In this document: one piece after another, positions 1-8,528 of the stretch
How the letters are laid out: each line of letters opens with the position of its first letter
Position numbering within the stretch: position 1 is the stretch's first letter
NCBI GenBank assembly: GCA_964577825.1
Contig: CAZOBJ010000015.1
Coordinates: forward strand, 1 to 47,204
Reading direction: 5' to 3'
DNA length: 47,204 nucleotides
From: CAZOBJ01 sp964577825
GTDB taxonomy: Bacteria > Planctomycetota > SZUA-567 > JAFGNG01
Made by a program: the position numbers and the translations under genes
The notes under the pieces: model-generated
Seen by the model: only the letters and a program-made list of their open reading frames with translations
The model's database searches: none
Told to the model about the DNA's origin: nothing

Positions 1-2
1 TC

Positions 3-386
3 GGGTTTGCCGAGGCGCGCCAGCGGGTGATTCAGAACAATATCGCCAACGTGGACACGCCCCACTACAAGCGCCAGACCGTGCCCGAGGTCGAGTTCCA
101 GCGCGCTCTCGACCAGGCGATCGAGGAGCGTGCCCGCGCTCATCCGAACCGGTTCGTGCTCCGGGACACCTGGCACATCGACTTCCCCGGCGACAAGGTC
201 CGCCCGCGCGCGCAGATGGTCCCCGGTGTGGAGGCTGGGCCGGAGCGCCACGACCAGAACAACGTGGTCATTGAGAAGGAGATGGTCGACCTCGCGAAGA
301 ACACGCTCTATATCCAGACGCTGCAGAGACTGCTTCGCAAGAAGTACCAGATGCTTCGCGCGAGCCTTCGCGACCGGATCGCCTAG
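3..386 (+). CDS. flgB: Flagellar proximal rod protein FlgB (5' end outside window)
   Basis: FlgB forms part of the proximal rod that crosses the periplasm above the MS-ring. The frame is open from the first bases of the window, so the true start lies upstream; the GTG at 27 is probably internal, because the residues before it (GFAEARQRV) fit the FlgB N-terminal helix. The rod-family signature NNIANVDTPHYK is clear, and the C-terminal helix (EKEMVDLAKNTLYIQTLQ) matches the usual FlgB end. flgC follows after 20 bp, and FlgB and FlgC assemble next to each other in the rod. Family assignment is by motif and position. Confidence 0.93.
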   Translation, partial: GFAEARQRVIQNNIANVDTPHYKRQTVPEVEFQRALDQAIEERARAHPNRFVLRDTWHIDFPGDKVRPRAQMVPGVEAGPERHDQNNVVIEKEMVDLAKNTLYIQTLQRLLRKKYQMLRASLRDRIA

Positions 387-406
387 CAGGTGAAAGGGGG
401 TAGGAG

Positions 407-832
407 ATGATCCAGGGCGGCGTGTTCACGGGCATGGACATCAGCGCCTCGGCCCTGGCGGCCGAGCGGGCGCGCATGAACGTGGTGGCCAACAACCTGG
501 CCAACGTGAACACCACGCACGACTACTACGGCAATCGCGTGCCCTACCGCCGGCGCCGCATCCACTTCGCCGCCGGCGCGCCGCAGGTGACCGGCCACCG
601 ACATCTGGGCGTGCGCGTCGATCGGATCACCGAGGACCCCAGCAACTTCAAGCAGGTCTACCAGCCCGGCCACCCGGACGCGAACGAAGAGGGGTACGTG
701 CTGTACCCGAACGTGGAAGTGGTCGTGGAGATGGTGGACATGATGATGGCCTCGCGCGCGTACGAGGCGAACGTGACGTCCATGGAGGCCTCGAAGCAGA
801 TCCTGCGGGGCGCGCTGCAGATCATCGCGTAA
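407..832 (+). CDS. flgC: Flagellar proximal rod protein FlgC
   Basis: FlgC is a 141-residue proximal rod subunit. The N-terminal rod motif VVANNLANVNT lies at about residues 26-36, and the C-terminal helix has the typical VEMVDMMMASRAYEANVTSMEASKQ-like pattern, which packs in the rod core. The start has an AAAGGGGGTAGGAG purine-rich leader just upstream. A basic patch, RRRR, follows the N-terminal motif and is unusually charged for this family. The gene sits between flgB and fliE, as in most flagellar operons. A GC-rich hairpin begins 9 bp after the stop codon. Confidence 0.96.
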   Translation: MIQGGVFTGMDISASALAAERARMNVVANNLANVNTTHDYYGNRVPYRRRRIHFAAGAPQVTGHRHLGVRVDRITEDPSNFKQVYQPGHPDANEEGYVLYPNVEVVVEMVDMMMASRAYEANVTSMEASKQILRGALQIIA

Positions 833-840
833 CCGCCCCG

Positions 841-859
841 GGCCCGCGCGGCGCGGGCC
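841..859 (+). other. GC-rich hairpin between flgC and fliE
   Basis: Perfect 9-bp inverted repeat, GGCCCGCGC (841-849) and GCGCGGGCC (851-859), directly after the flgC stop. No T-run follows, so it is not a canonical intrinsic terminator. It is one of several such hairpins between flagellar genes and may affect mRNA processing or stability (inference). Confidence 0.55.
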
Positions 860-896
860 GTAAGGGGCGCGTGCGGATGCGAAGGAGGAGATGGTG

Positions 897-1211
897 ATGG
901 GGCTGGATCCGATCAACCCGCTCCAAGGAGGCGAGGGGGTCGGCAAGATTGGCGGCGTCGGCGGGCACGACGGAGCGTCCCGGATCCACGGCGAATCCTT
1001 CAAGCAGTTCCTGCTCGACAGCCTGGAGCAGGTCAATCGCATGCAGCAGGAGTCGGAGGCCGCCCAGCAGGCCCTGGCCACGGGCCGGACCGACGACATC
1101 ACTTCCGTGATGAGTGCGGTGGAGAAGGCCGACATCGCCTTCAACACGGTGATGGCGGTGCGCAACAAGCTGATCGAGGCCTATCAGGAAGTCCTGCGGA
1201 TGCAAATCTAG
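897..1211 (+). CDS. fliE: Hook-basal body complex protein FliE
   Basis: FliE is the small adaptor that joins the rod to the MS-ring and export gate. The protein is about 104 residues, the usual FliE length. It has a glycine-rich flexible N-terminus and then helices with the family pattern FKQFLLDSLEQVNRMQQESE and TDDITSVMSAVEKADIAFNTV-like segments, ending LIEAYQEVLRMQI. Two ATGs are in frame, at 891 and 897. The GAAGGAGGAG ribosome site at 881-890 abuts the first but is correctly spaced for the second, so 897 is preferred. fliF follows after 112 bp. Confidence 0.95.
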   Translation: MGLDPINPLQGGEGVGKIGGVGGHDGASRIHGESFKQFLLDSLEQVNRMQQESEAAQQALATGRTDDITSVMSAVEKADIAFNTVMAVRNKLIEAYQEVLRMQI

Positions 1212-1323
1212 AGCCTGCGTCCCTTGGGGGAGGGGCGCGGACAGTCCGCCGCAGGAGTCCTGGTAGGCATGGAGGAGATGCGCGCCCGTTCTAGGCCGCG
1301 TCTCGGGGGTCGCCGAAGGGGGG

Positions 1324-2949
1324 ATGCGAGCGATGGCGGTATTTCAGGCGCTGAGCGAGAACGCGCGGAGAGTCTACCGCAACATGAGCGTCACGCAGCG
1401 GCTGACCATCATCATGGTGGGGCTGACTGCGGCCATGTCGCTGGGCCTGATGGTGTTCGTCGGGTCCATTACCCAGGAGCGGGGCAAGGTGCCCCTGCCC
1501 ATCGACGTGCCGGCCGGCGACTACGACGAGATCGCCGCGACCCTGGACGAGGCCGGGATCGACCCGGAGTACGACCTGCGCAACCAGCGCATCCTCGTGC
1601 CCATCGACCAGCGGGGCGCGGCCACCATGGCGCTGGCGCGCAACGACCTGTTCGACCAGGGCACGCCCACTGGGTTCGAGGCCATGCTCCAGCAGATGGA
1701 CTACTCCCTGACCACCGAGACGCGGCGGGACATGATGCGCGTGGCCCTGCAGAACGAGCTGGCCACCATGATCACCTCCATCGAGGGCATTGAGCGTGCG
1801 AGCGTGGTGTACGCGGAGGGCATCAAGCGCGTGCTGGGTACGCCGGTCAAGCCGCGCGCCTCGGTCAAGGTGACCACCCGACGGGGATACACCCTCACCC
1901 GGGACACGGCGGACACGATCATCGCGCTCGTGTCCGCGGCCAAGGCGGCCCTCGATCCCCAGGACGTGGTGGTGGTGGACCAGGAGGCCCGTCACTTCTA
2001 TGCTCGGGCGGAGGACTCGGTCTCGGACGCCGCGATCGAACGGCAGACCATTGAGCGACAGGTCGAGGAAGAGGCCCGTGCCAAGGTCGAAGAGCTGGTG
2101 CGCGCCTTCAAGCCGGGCGCCGAGGCATTCGTGTTCGTCAACCAGGTCCTGGACCTGGACGAGCGAAAGACCGATACGCGCGAAGTGCTGGAGGGCCAGA
2201 TCCAGCGCCAGATCGAGAGCCAGCGCGAGGCCTCGTCCGTGGAAGGGCCGCAAAACGAGGTGGGCACAAACCCGAACGTGGCCCAGTTGACCCCGCCAGC
2301 AGGCGGCGGCACGCGCACCCAGGAGTCCAGCGAGGCCAGCGACACCACCTTCGCGCTGGGCGAGAAGAACAGCCTCCACTACCAGGCGCCGGGCAAGACC
2401 GAGCAGATGTCCGTGTCCGTGGTCATGCACATGCCGCCGGTGTACGAGACCACGGAGGACGGCTTCCGCAGGCTGGACGAAGAGACCCAGCTGCCGATTC
2501 CGACCTCGGAGAGCCAACCGCCGCTTGACACCGACGAGACCGACGCGCTTAAGCGCAGCATCGCCAATGCGGTGGGCCTGGCCAGCGTGCGCGACGTGGA
2601 GCTTCGCCAGGTGCCCTGGAACCTGTCCCGCGCCGATGCCAAGCCGCCCACGGACGTGGGGTTCCTGCTGCGACGCGCGGCGCTGAAGCACTTCGCGGTC
2701 ATCCTGTTGGCGGTCATGCTCCTGGGCGTGGTGCTGGCCATCAGCCTGCAGGTGCGCCGGGTGATTCCGCCCGAGGAGGCACCGCCCGAAGAGGAGGCCG
2801 AAGAAGAGGCCCCCGGCTTCGAGGAAGCCACCGAGGAGCAGCGAGCCAATCTCCAGTTCGAGCAGATGCGGAACAAGGTGGCCGAGGTCGTGGCCGAGGA
2901 TCCGGACAAGGCCGCGAGCCTGGTCCGGCGCTGGCTGGTGTCCGAGTAG
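1324..2949 (+). CDS. fliF: Flagellar MS-ring protein FliF
   Basis: FliF forms the inner-membrane MS-ring, the base on which rod, C-ring and export gate assemble. At 541 residues it is close to the usual length. It has an N-terminal membrane helix (about 27-47), a periplasmic YscJ/FliF ring-building region, a variable acidic middle, a second membrane helix (about 453-476), and a cytoplasmic tail ending in a conserved helix (KAASLVRRWLVSE) that binds FliG. ATG 1324 lies right against the AAGGGGGG ribosome site, so the in-frame ATG at 1333 (MAVFQAL) is an equally good or better start. fliG begins 15 bp downstream. Confidence 0.97.
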   Translation: MRAMAVFQALSENARRVYRNMSVTQRLTIIMVGLTAAMSLGLMVFVGSITQERGKVPLPIDVPAGDYDEIAATLDEAGIDPEYDLRNQRILVPIDQRGAATMALARNDLFDQGTPTGFEAMLQQMDYSLTTETRRDMMRVALQNELATMITSIEGIERASVVYAEGIKRVLGTPVKPRASVKVTTRRGYTLTRDTADTIIALVSAAKAALDPQDVVVVDQEARHFYARAEDSVSDAAIERQTIERQVEEEARAKVEELVRAFKPGAEAFVFVNQVLDLDERKTDTREVLEGQIQRQIESQREASSVEGPQNEVGTNPNVAQLTPPAGGGTRTQESSEASDTTFALGEKNSLHYQAPGKTEQMSVSVVMHMPPVYETTEDGFRRLDEETQLPIPTSESQPPLDTDETDALKRSIANAVGLASVRDVELRQVPWNLSRADAKPPTDVGFLLRRAALKHFAVILLAVMLLGVVLAISLQVRRVIPPEEAPPEEEAEEEAPGFEEATEEQRANLQFEQMRNKVAEVVAEDPDKAASLVRRWLVSE

Positions 2950-2964
2950 GCCGGGGGGCGTACG

Positions 2965-3987
2965 ATGGCGAAGAAGGGCAAGGCCGAGGGGCTCACCGGG
3001 CTGCGCAAGGCGGCGATCCTCTTGGTGTCCGTGGACACGGACACCGCCGCCAAGATCATGAGCAAGCTCCACACCGAGGACATCGAGCGCATCTCCATGG
3101 AGATCGCGCACCTGGACGAGGTGACCCCGGATGTGCGTGACGCGGTCATCCGCGAGTACTACCAGACGCACCTCGCGCGCAAGTACCTCGAACAGGGTGG
3201 GTTCGAATACGCGCGCGCCCTGTTGGAGAAGTCTCTGCCTGCGGAGACCGCCGCGGAAATCCTCTCGGGCCTGGAGCAGTCCATCGCACAAACCCCGTTC
3301 CACTTCCTGAAGAAGACCGAGCCGGAGAACCTGCTCACCTTCATCCAGGACGAGCACCCGCAGACGATCGCGCTGATCTTGGCGCACCTCTCGTCCCGGC
3401 AGGCCTCGGAGATCCTCTCGGGCCTGTCGGCGAAGAAGCAGATCGAGGTCGTCAAGCGCGTGGCGCGCATGGAGCAGACCACGCCGGAGGCCATCCGTCA
3501 GGTCGAGGCCGGACTGGAGACGCGGCTCGCGAGCATCGTGGGCCAGGATCTCGAACAGGCGGGGGGCGTGGAGAACATCGCCGAGATCCTCAACCTGGTC
3601 GACCGCACCACTGAGAAGGGCATCCTGGAGAACCTGGAGGAAGAGGACCCGGACATGGTCGAGCAGATCCGGCGGCTCATGTTCGTGTTCGAAGACATTC
3701 TGCTCGTCAACGACAAGGGCATCCAATCGGTACTCAAGGAAGTGGAGTCCGACGAGCTCGCTCTGGCGCTGAAGACCGCGTCGGACGAGCTGAAGAACAA
3801 GATATTCAAGAACATGTCCGAACGCGCCGCGACCCTGATCAAGGAAGATATGGAGTACATGGGCCCGGTGCGCGTCTCGGACGTGGAGGGCGCCCAGCAG
3901 CGCATCGTAGACGTGGTGCGCCGACTGGAGGAGGCCGGCGAGGTGATTATCAGCGGGCGAGGCGGCGAGGAAGAGATCGTCGTGTAG
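2965..3987 (+). CDS. fliG: Flagellar motor switch protein FliG
   Basis: FliG is the C-ring protein that receives torque from MotA. It is 340 residues, the family length. The N-terminal domain (LTGLRKAAILLVSVDTDTAAKI) binds FliF. The middle domain has the EHPQTIALILAHL signature near residue 130. The C-terminal torque helix is rich in conserved charges (DELKNKIFKNMSERAA) in the position that contacts the stator. The tail carries the acidic stretch GGEEEIVV. Gene order fliF-fliG-fliH is standard. Confidence 0.97.
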   Translation: MAKKGKAEGLTGLRKAAILLVSVDTDTAAKIMSKLHTEDIERISMEIAHLDEVTPDVRDAVIREYYQTHLARKYLEQGGFEYARALLEKSLPAETAAEILSGLEQSIAQTPFHFLKKTEPENLLTFIQDEHPQTIALILAHLSSRQASEILSGLSAKKQIEVVKRVARMEQTTPEAIRQVEAGLETRLASIVGQDLEQAGGVENIAEILNLVDRTTEKGILENLEEEDPDMVEQIRRLMFVFEDILLVNDKGIQSVLKEVESDELALALKTASDELKNKIFKNMSERAATLIKEDMEYMGPVRVSDVEGAQQRIVDVVRRLEEAGEVIISGRGGEEEIVV

Positions 3988-4019
3988 CCGTCCCATCGCG
4001 CGCGAGCGGAGAGCGGGTC

Positions 4020-4769
4020 ATGGCCAAACGCCAGAGCCGAGTCATTCAAGCCGGGACCTCGGCGCCGGGCACACCGGTGCCGTTCCACTTCGACGACATC
4101 CAGGCCCTGGCCAAGCAGATGCTCGCCCGGGCGAACCAGCAGGCTCAGCGCATTCTGGAGAACGCTCGCCAGGAAGCCGAGAAGATTGAGCAGGACGCCC
4201 AACAGCAGGGGCAGGCCAAGGGACACGAGGAAGGCCTGGCCAAGGGTGCCGAGGAGGGCCGTGAGCGCGGCCACCAAGAGGGGCGCCAGGCCATCGAGGA
4301 GGCCACCCGCACCCTGTCCGAGACCCTGCAGGGGCTCTTGGAGGAGCTCAGCGCCGAGCGCCTGGCCCTGCGCAACAGCGCGGAGGTGGACCTCGTGAAC
4401 CTGGCGCTTGCCGTGGCCGCGCGCGTGGTCAAGCGCGAGGTGCGCCTGGACCACGACGTCGCGCTCGCCAACGTGCGCGCCGCGGTGGAACTGACCGTGA
4501 AGCGCCGCGATCTGGTGGTGCTGGTGCATCCCGAGGACCTGGAGGCGGTGAAGGGGTATCTGCCCGAGCTCGAACGGGCTTTCCAGGATCTCGACCGCGT
4601 CGACGTCCAGCCCGACGTATCTGTGGACCGGGGCGGGGTGCGCGTGCGCAACCGCGAGGGCGAGGTGGACCTGCGCATCGCGGAGCAGTTGCGCGCGCTC
4701 GAGCGTTCGCTGACCGGCGCCACGCACGAACTGGACCGTACCGAACCGGAGGCGGATGAGGCCGAATGA
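4020..4769 (+). CDS. fliH: Flagellar export ATPase regulator FliH
   Basis: FliH dimers tether the FliI ATPase to the C-ring and regulate it. The 249-residue protein has a long Glu/Gln/Ala coiled coil (about 35-115) with FliH-type small-residue spacing, such as GQAKGHEEGLAKGAEEG. A C-terminal V-ATPase subunit E-like domain follows (LNSAEVDLVNLALAVAARVVKREV-like through VRVRNREGEVDLRIAEQL). The stop codon overlaps the fliI start (ATGA at 4766-4769), which implies translational coupling of the two partners. Confidence 0.92.
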   Translation: MAKRQSRVIQAGTSAPGTPVPFHFDDIQALAKQMLARANQQAQRILENARQEAEKIEQDAQQQGQAKGHEEGLAKGAEEGRERGHQEGRQAIEEATRTLSETLQGLLEELSAERLALRNSAEVDLVNLALAVAARVVKREVRLDHDVALANVRAAVELTVKRRDLVVLVHPEDLEAVKGYLPELERAFQDLDRVDVQPDVSVDRGGVRVRNREGEVDLRIAEQLRALERSLTGATHELDRTEPEADEAE

Positions 4770-6277
4770 CTCAGGCGCAGAGGCCGAACTTCTTCGCGCG
4801 CAAGCAGACGGAGCTGCCGCTCATCTTGTCCGGCAGGGTCACGGCCCAGGTGCGCCGGGCCCGCGGGCTTGCCATCGAGTGTTCGGGCATGTCCGTGCCG
4901 GTGGGAAGCTTCTGCCGGGTGCACACGCGCCTCAGCCGTGCGGTGGTGGACGCCGAGGTGGTGGGCTTCCGCCAGGGGACGACGCTGCTCATGCCCCTCG
5001 GAGAGATGCAGGGCGTGGGCCCGGAGGACCTGGTCGAGTGCGTGGCCGCGGAGCAATTCGTGCCCGTGGGCCCGCATCTTCTGGGCCGGATCCTGGACGG
5101 CCGGGGACGGCCCGCGGACGGCAAAGGACCGGTGCGCAGCGCGACCATGCGCCGCATCCATGCCGAGCCCCCGGACCCGGTCACCCGGCCGCGCATCGAC
5201 GAGGCCCTGCCCACGGGCATCCGGTCCATCGACGCGTTCGCCACCATCGGCCGGGGGCAGCGCATCGGGATCTTCTCCGGCACCGGCGTGGGCAAGAGCA
5301 TCCTCTTGGGCCAGATCGCCCGGTTCAGCCATGCCGACGTCACGGTGATCGCGCTCGTGGGCGAGCGCGGCCGAGAGGTGCGCGAATTCATCGAAAAGAA
5401 CCTGGGCCCCGATGGACTGAGGCGCAGCGTGGTGGTGGTGGCCACGGGCGACCAACCCGCGACCGTGCGCGTGAAGGCGCCCTTCGTGGCCGCGGCCATT
5501 GCTGAGTACTTCCGCGACCAGGGGCTTGACGTGGTGCTGCTCATGGATTCGGTCACGCGCATGGCCATGGCCCAGCGCGACATCGGCGGGTCCGTGGGCG
5601 AAGTGCCTGCCACGAAGGGCTACACCCCGTCCGTGTTCGCGATGCTGCCGCGGTTCATGGAGCGAGCCGGCCGCAGCCCGGTGGGCAGCATTACCGGGTT
5701 CTATACCGTACTCGTGGAAACGGACGACGTGGCCGACCCGATCAGCGACGCGGTGCGCGGCGTGCTCGACGGTCACTTGATGCTGACCCGGCGGCTCGCC
5801 CAGCGCAATCACTATCCGGCGCTGGACATTCTCGACTCGATCAGCCGAGTCATGGTGGACGTGGTGCCCCGGGAGCATGAGGCCGCGGCCGCGCGCCTGC
5901 GCAGCGCCACGGCCATCTACCGAGAGGTCGAAGACCTCATCAACGTGGGCGCGTACGTGGAGGGGGCCAACCCGGAGGCCGACGCCGCGCGCCGGGTGAT
6001 CGGTCCGCTGCACGAGTTCCTGCGCCAGGGCATGTACGAGGGCGCCGACTTCCAGGCGACCTGCAAGCGGCTCCAGGAGCTCAAGGCCCTAGCCGAGGCC
6101 CCGCCCCCGCGACCCCGCACCCAGGGGCCCCAGGCGGCCCAGACGCCCCGAGCCGGCTCGCCCGCGAACGGCGCCGGCGCTACAGCGCCTGCGGCGGCCG
6201 CATCCGCAGCGGGCCGCGCGGCGACCGCGCCCGGTGCACAGGCTCGCGCGCCCCAGCGGCCCGGGTCCGGGCGGTGA
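4766..6277 (+). CDS. fliI: Flagellum-specific export ATPase FliI
   Basis: FliI hydrolyses ATP to help load export substrates. The catalytic core is F1-beta-like, with the Walker A motif GTGVGKS at residues 172-178, the Walker B segment DVVLLMDSVTR, the type III ATPase signature around GYTPSVFAMLPRFMERAGR, and a C-terminal helical domain. At 503 residues it is longer than usual (about 440-460): roughly the last 55 residues are a Pro/Ala/Arg/Gly-rich low-complexity tail that follows the normal end of the fold. The start overlaps the fliH stop. Confidence 0.97.
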   Translation: MTQAQRPNFFARKQTELPLILSGRVTAQVRRARGLAIECSGMSVPVGSFCRVHTRLSRAVVDAEVVGFRQGTTLLMPLGEMQGVGPEDLVECVAAEQFVPVGPHLLGRILDGRGRPADGKGPVRSATMRRIHAEPPDPVTRPRIDEALPTGIRSIDAFATIGRGQRIGIFSGTGVGKSILLGQIARFSHADVTVIALVGERGREVREFIEKNLGPDGLRRSVVVVATGDQPATVRVKAPFVAAAIAEYFRDQGLDVVLLMDSVTRMAMAQRDIGGSVGEVPATKGYTPSVFAMLPRFMERAGRSPVGSITGFYTVLVETDDVADPISDAVRGVLDGHLMLTRRLAQRNHYPALDILDSISRVMVDVVPREHEAAAARLRSATAIYREVEDLINVGAYVEGANPEADAARRVIGPLHEFLRQGMYEGADFQATCKRLQELKALAEAPPPRPRTQGPQAAQTPRAGSPANGAGATAPAAAASAAGRAATAPGAQARAPQRPGSGR

Positions 6278-6297
6278 GGTGAGCAAGGAGCACGGAC

Positions 6298-6756
6298 GTG
6301 GCCAGACGATTCCGGTTCCGGCTTGAGCCCGTGTTGCGCCAGCGCGAGCGCGTCGAGGAGGCGCGCCTGCGCGACTTCGCCGAGGCGCAGCGCGGGGTCG
6401 TGGCCGCGGAGGAGTACCTGCATCGCTTGGCCGACGAGAAGAGCCAAGAGCAGCAGGAGATCGTGCGGCTGTACGAGGCACGGGCCCCGTTCGAGGAGGT
6501 CCTGCGCGTGCATCAGTACTTGAACACGGTGAACCTGCGCGCGGGATTTGGACAGCGCGCCCTCGCACAGCACGCGGCCGTGGCCGCGCAGCGGCGCGGG
6601 TTTCTGCTCGAAGCGCGGCAGCGCCGACGAGCGTTGGAACTACTGAAAGAACGCCAGCGCGCGGCCCATCGCGCCGAGCAGGAGCGAGCCGAGCGACGCG
6701 AGCTCGACAGCCTAGCCATCCAGCGCCACCGGGTGTCCGGCGTGGAGGAGACCTGA
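6298..6756 (+). CDS. fliJ: Flagellar export chaperone-escort FliJ
   Basis: FliJ is a coiled-coil protein that fits into the FliI hexamer and couples it to FlhA. This 152-residue protein is almost wholly helical and charged. It opens with the family motif FRFRLEPVLRQRERVEEARL and continues in heptad-rich Glu/Gln/Arg sequence. It starts with GTG behind an AAGGAG ribosome site (6285-6290). It lies directly after fliI, the normal place. Sequence conservation in FliJ is weak, so the call rests on the N-terminal motif, coiled-coil form and position. Confidence 0.9.
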   Translation: MARRFRFRLEPVLRQRERVEEARLRDFAEAQRGVVAAEEYLHRLADEKSQEQQEIVRLYEARAPFEEVLRVHQYLNTVNLRAGFGQRALAQHAAVAAQRRGFLLEARQRRRALELLKERQRAAHRAEQERAERRELDSLAIQRHRVSGVEET

Positions 6757-6759
6757 CCC

Positions 6760-7635
6760 ATGGCCATGAAACCGGCGTGGCTGCCGCATTTGTTCTGGAT
6801 TCTGCTGGCGGCGTTCGGGATCGACTTCTTCCTGCTGCTGCTGGTCCTGGGGCTTTCCACGGCCACGGGGATGATCCCCCGCGCGGCCTGGAACCAGGCG
6901 CTGCAGGTGATCGAGGGCACGCACGTGGCCCTGCCCGAGCAGGACTACGAGGAACTGGAGCGCCTGCGCGAGCAGGAAGAGGAGCGCCAAGAGAAGCTCC
7001 GGCGCGAGACCGGCGAGGGAGAGATCTACGGATACGCGCGCGAGCGCGAGGAGGCTACGGCCAAGATGCGCCGCGAGGAAGCGCGGCTCATGCTCGAACG
7101 CCTGGAGATCGAGCGCAAGAAGCTGGAGGACCTGCGCGAGACCGTGGAGGCCGAAAAGGCTCAGGCCGAGGCCGCGCGCGTGGCCCTGGAACAAGAGCGC
7201 GAAAAGGCCGCGGTCGTGGAGGCCGCCCAGCCCACGGAACGGCTGAAGAAGACCTTCGCGAGCATGGATGCGGACGACCTGGCCGCGGACCTTGCCACCA
7301 TGGCCGCCGGAAGCCAGGCCAATCTGGAATACGCGGTAAGCCTTTTGCGGCTGATGAAGCCCATGCAGGTGAGCGAGGTGCTGACCGAGATGCCCGCGGA
7401 CGTGCGCCAGGAGATCTGGCCGCTTCTGCACAACCAGTACGCGGACATGAGCCCGGACAAGGTGGTCGCAGAATGGCGCCGTCGCGATCTGACGCCGGGC
7501 CAGATGAAGGAATTCCTGCGCAGCATGCCGCCGACTCAGGTGGTGGCGGTGCTGCGCCGACTGGACCGGTCCACGCGCCAAGAGGTCGAGGAGCTTCTGG
7601 CGCCCCTGCCGGCCATGGCCGAGGGCGGGAGGTAG
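6760..7635 (+). CDS. MotE/YlxF-like coiled-coil membrane protein with MgtE_N-like domain
   Basis: The 291-residue protein has one N-terminal membrane helix (about 9-30). A long charged coiled coil follows (about 60-160, REREEATAKMRREEARLMLE type), then a C-terminal helical repeat domain (about 165-285) with the MgtE_N/MotE pattern MKPMQVSEVLTEMPADVRQ. The slot between fliJ and fliK is where ylxF lies in the Bacillus fla/che operon, and YlxF/MotE-type proteins share this layout. A periplasmic role near the stator or basal body is likely but not proven. It starts 3 bp after the fliJ stop. Confidence 0.8.
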   Translation: MAMKPAWLPHLFWILLAAFGIDFFLLLLVLGLSTATGMIPRAAWNQALQVIEGTHVALPEQDYEELERLREQEEERQEKLRRETGEGEIYGYAREREEATAKMRREEARLMLERLEIERKKLEDLRETVEAEKAQAEAARVALEQEREKAAVVEAAQPTERLKKTFASMDADDLAADLATMAAGSQANLEYAVSLLRLMKPMQVSEVLTEMPADVRQEIWPLLHNQYADMSPDKVVAEWRRRDLTPGQMKEFLRSMPPTQVVAVLRRLDRSTRQEVEELLAPLPAMAEGGR

Positions 7636-7637
7636 CC

Positions 7638-8468
7638 ATGCACGCCTTCGCCGCGGCGGCCCTGGCCGCGCTCCTTGCCCAGCCCCTTGCGCCGGAAAGC
7701 GCGACCGCCGGTCGTGCGACCGACCACGGCGCGCGGCGCTACCGCGTGGGCGAGGTCGCACACGTGGCCGGACGCACCGCGCGCATCTCGCATGGCGCGG
7801 ACCAGGGCCCCGACCAGGCGGAGGTCCTGTACGTAGGCGATACGATCTCGAGCGGGGACACCGTGGCCAGCGGCGAGGCAGCGCTGGAGCTCTTCTTGGG
7901 GCTGAACGTGAGGTTGCGCCTGGCGCCGTCGAGCCGCGCGCGGTTCTTGGACATCGCCGAGATCGAGCTGGGCGAACACACGGCGGTGCGCCGCACCGTG
8001 GAGATCGTCCAGGGCGCGGTGCGGGCGCGCGTGCGTCCGAACGTGGTCCAGCCCGACGTCCTGGTCCTGCGCGTGCGGGGCGTGTACCTCCATGCGGGCC
8101 GTCCCAGCCTGGCCGTGCGCGACGCGCATGGCCGGGTCGAACGTGGCGGCACCGAGCTGCTCGTCGAGGCGGACCCCGAGGCGAAAACGGCTCTGATCAC
8201 CGTGCTGAACGGCCGCGTGCTCGCCGTGCGCCCGGAAGAGCCCGGGCGACGCGAGGCCCAACAGACCGTGCTCGCATCTGGAGAGCAGAGGGCTCTGGGC
8301 AAGGAGATCGGCGCCCCGCTGGGCACGGCGCGCATGCTCGCGGGCGACACGGCCGCCCGCATGCAACAGATCAATCGGCTGCGCCGAGAACACCCTTTTC
8401 GGAAGGAAGCCTGGGGCGAGGCACCGGCCCCGCCCCCGGAGCGCGATCGGCAGTTGGACGGACCGTAG
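7638..8468 (+). CDS. Exported FecR-domain protein in the flagellar run
   Basis: The 276-residue protein has a likely signal peptide (MHAFAAAALAALLAQPLAPESATA) and no other membrane helix. The middle, from about residue 65, has a FecR/OmpA-wall-like beta pattern: GDTISSGDTVASGEAALELF, then RLAPSSRARF and VEIVQGAVRARV, as in FecR-type domains. The tail is charged and Pro-rich. The start ATG 7638 sits 2 bp after the preceding stop, with GGGAGG upstream, so it is probably co-translated with the MotE-like gene. No FecR protein is a standard flagellar part; its job here is unknown, but a periplasmic scaffold is possible. Confidence 0.75.
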   Translation: MHAFAAAALAALLAQPLAPESATAGRATDHGARRYRVGEVAHVAGRTARISHGADQGPDQAEVLYVGDTISSGDTVASGEAALELFLGLNVRLRLAPSSRARFLDIAEIELGEHTAVRRTVEIVQGAVRARVRPNVVQPDVLVLRVRGVYLHAGRPSLAVRDAHGRVERGGTELLVEADPEAKTALITVLNGRVLAVRPEEPGRREAQQTVLASGEQRALGKEIGAPLGTARMLAGDTAARMQQINRLRREHPFRKEAWGEAPAPPPERDRQLDGP

Positions 8469-8472
8469 GCGG

Positions 8473-8486
8473 GCGCGGGCCCGCGC
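8473..8486 (+). other. Palindrome between fecR-like gene and fliK
   Basis: Perfect 14-bp palindrome GCGCGGGCCCGCGC, 4 bp after the FecR-like gene and about 40 bp before fliK. No T-tract follows. It could fold as a short hairpin in RNA; it may also simply reflect base composition. Confidence 0.4.
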
Positions 8487-8528
8487 GGAGACGTGCCAGG
8501 CGAGCTGGGAGAAAGGAGGCAAGGCCAC

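Noticed and set aside
1291..3996. Very long antisense open frame (about 900 codons) opposite fliF and fliG
   Set aside because: His/Arg/Leu-rich translation with no domain; caused by high third-position GC. The plus strand holds clear fliF and fliG.
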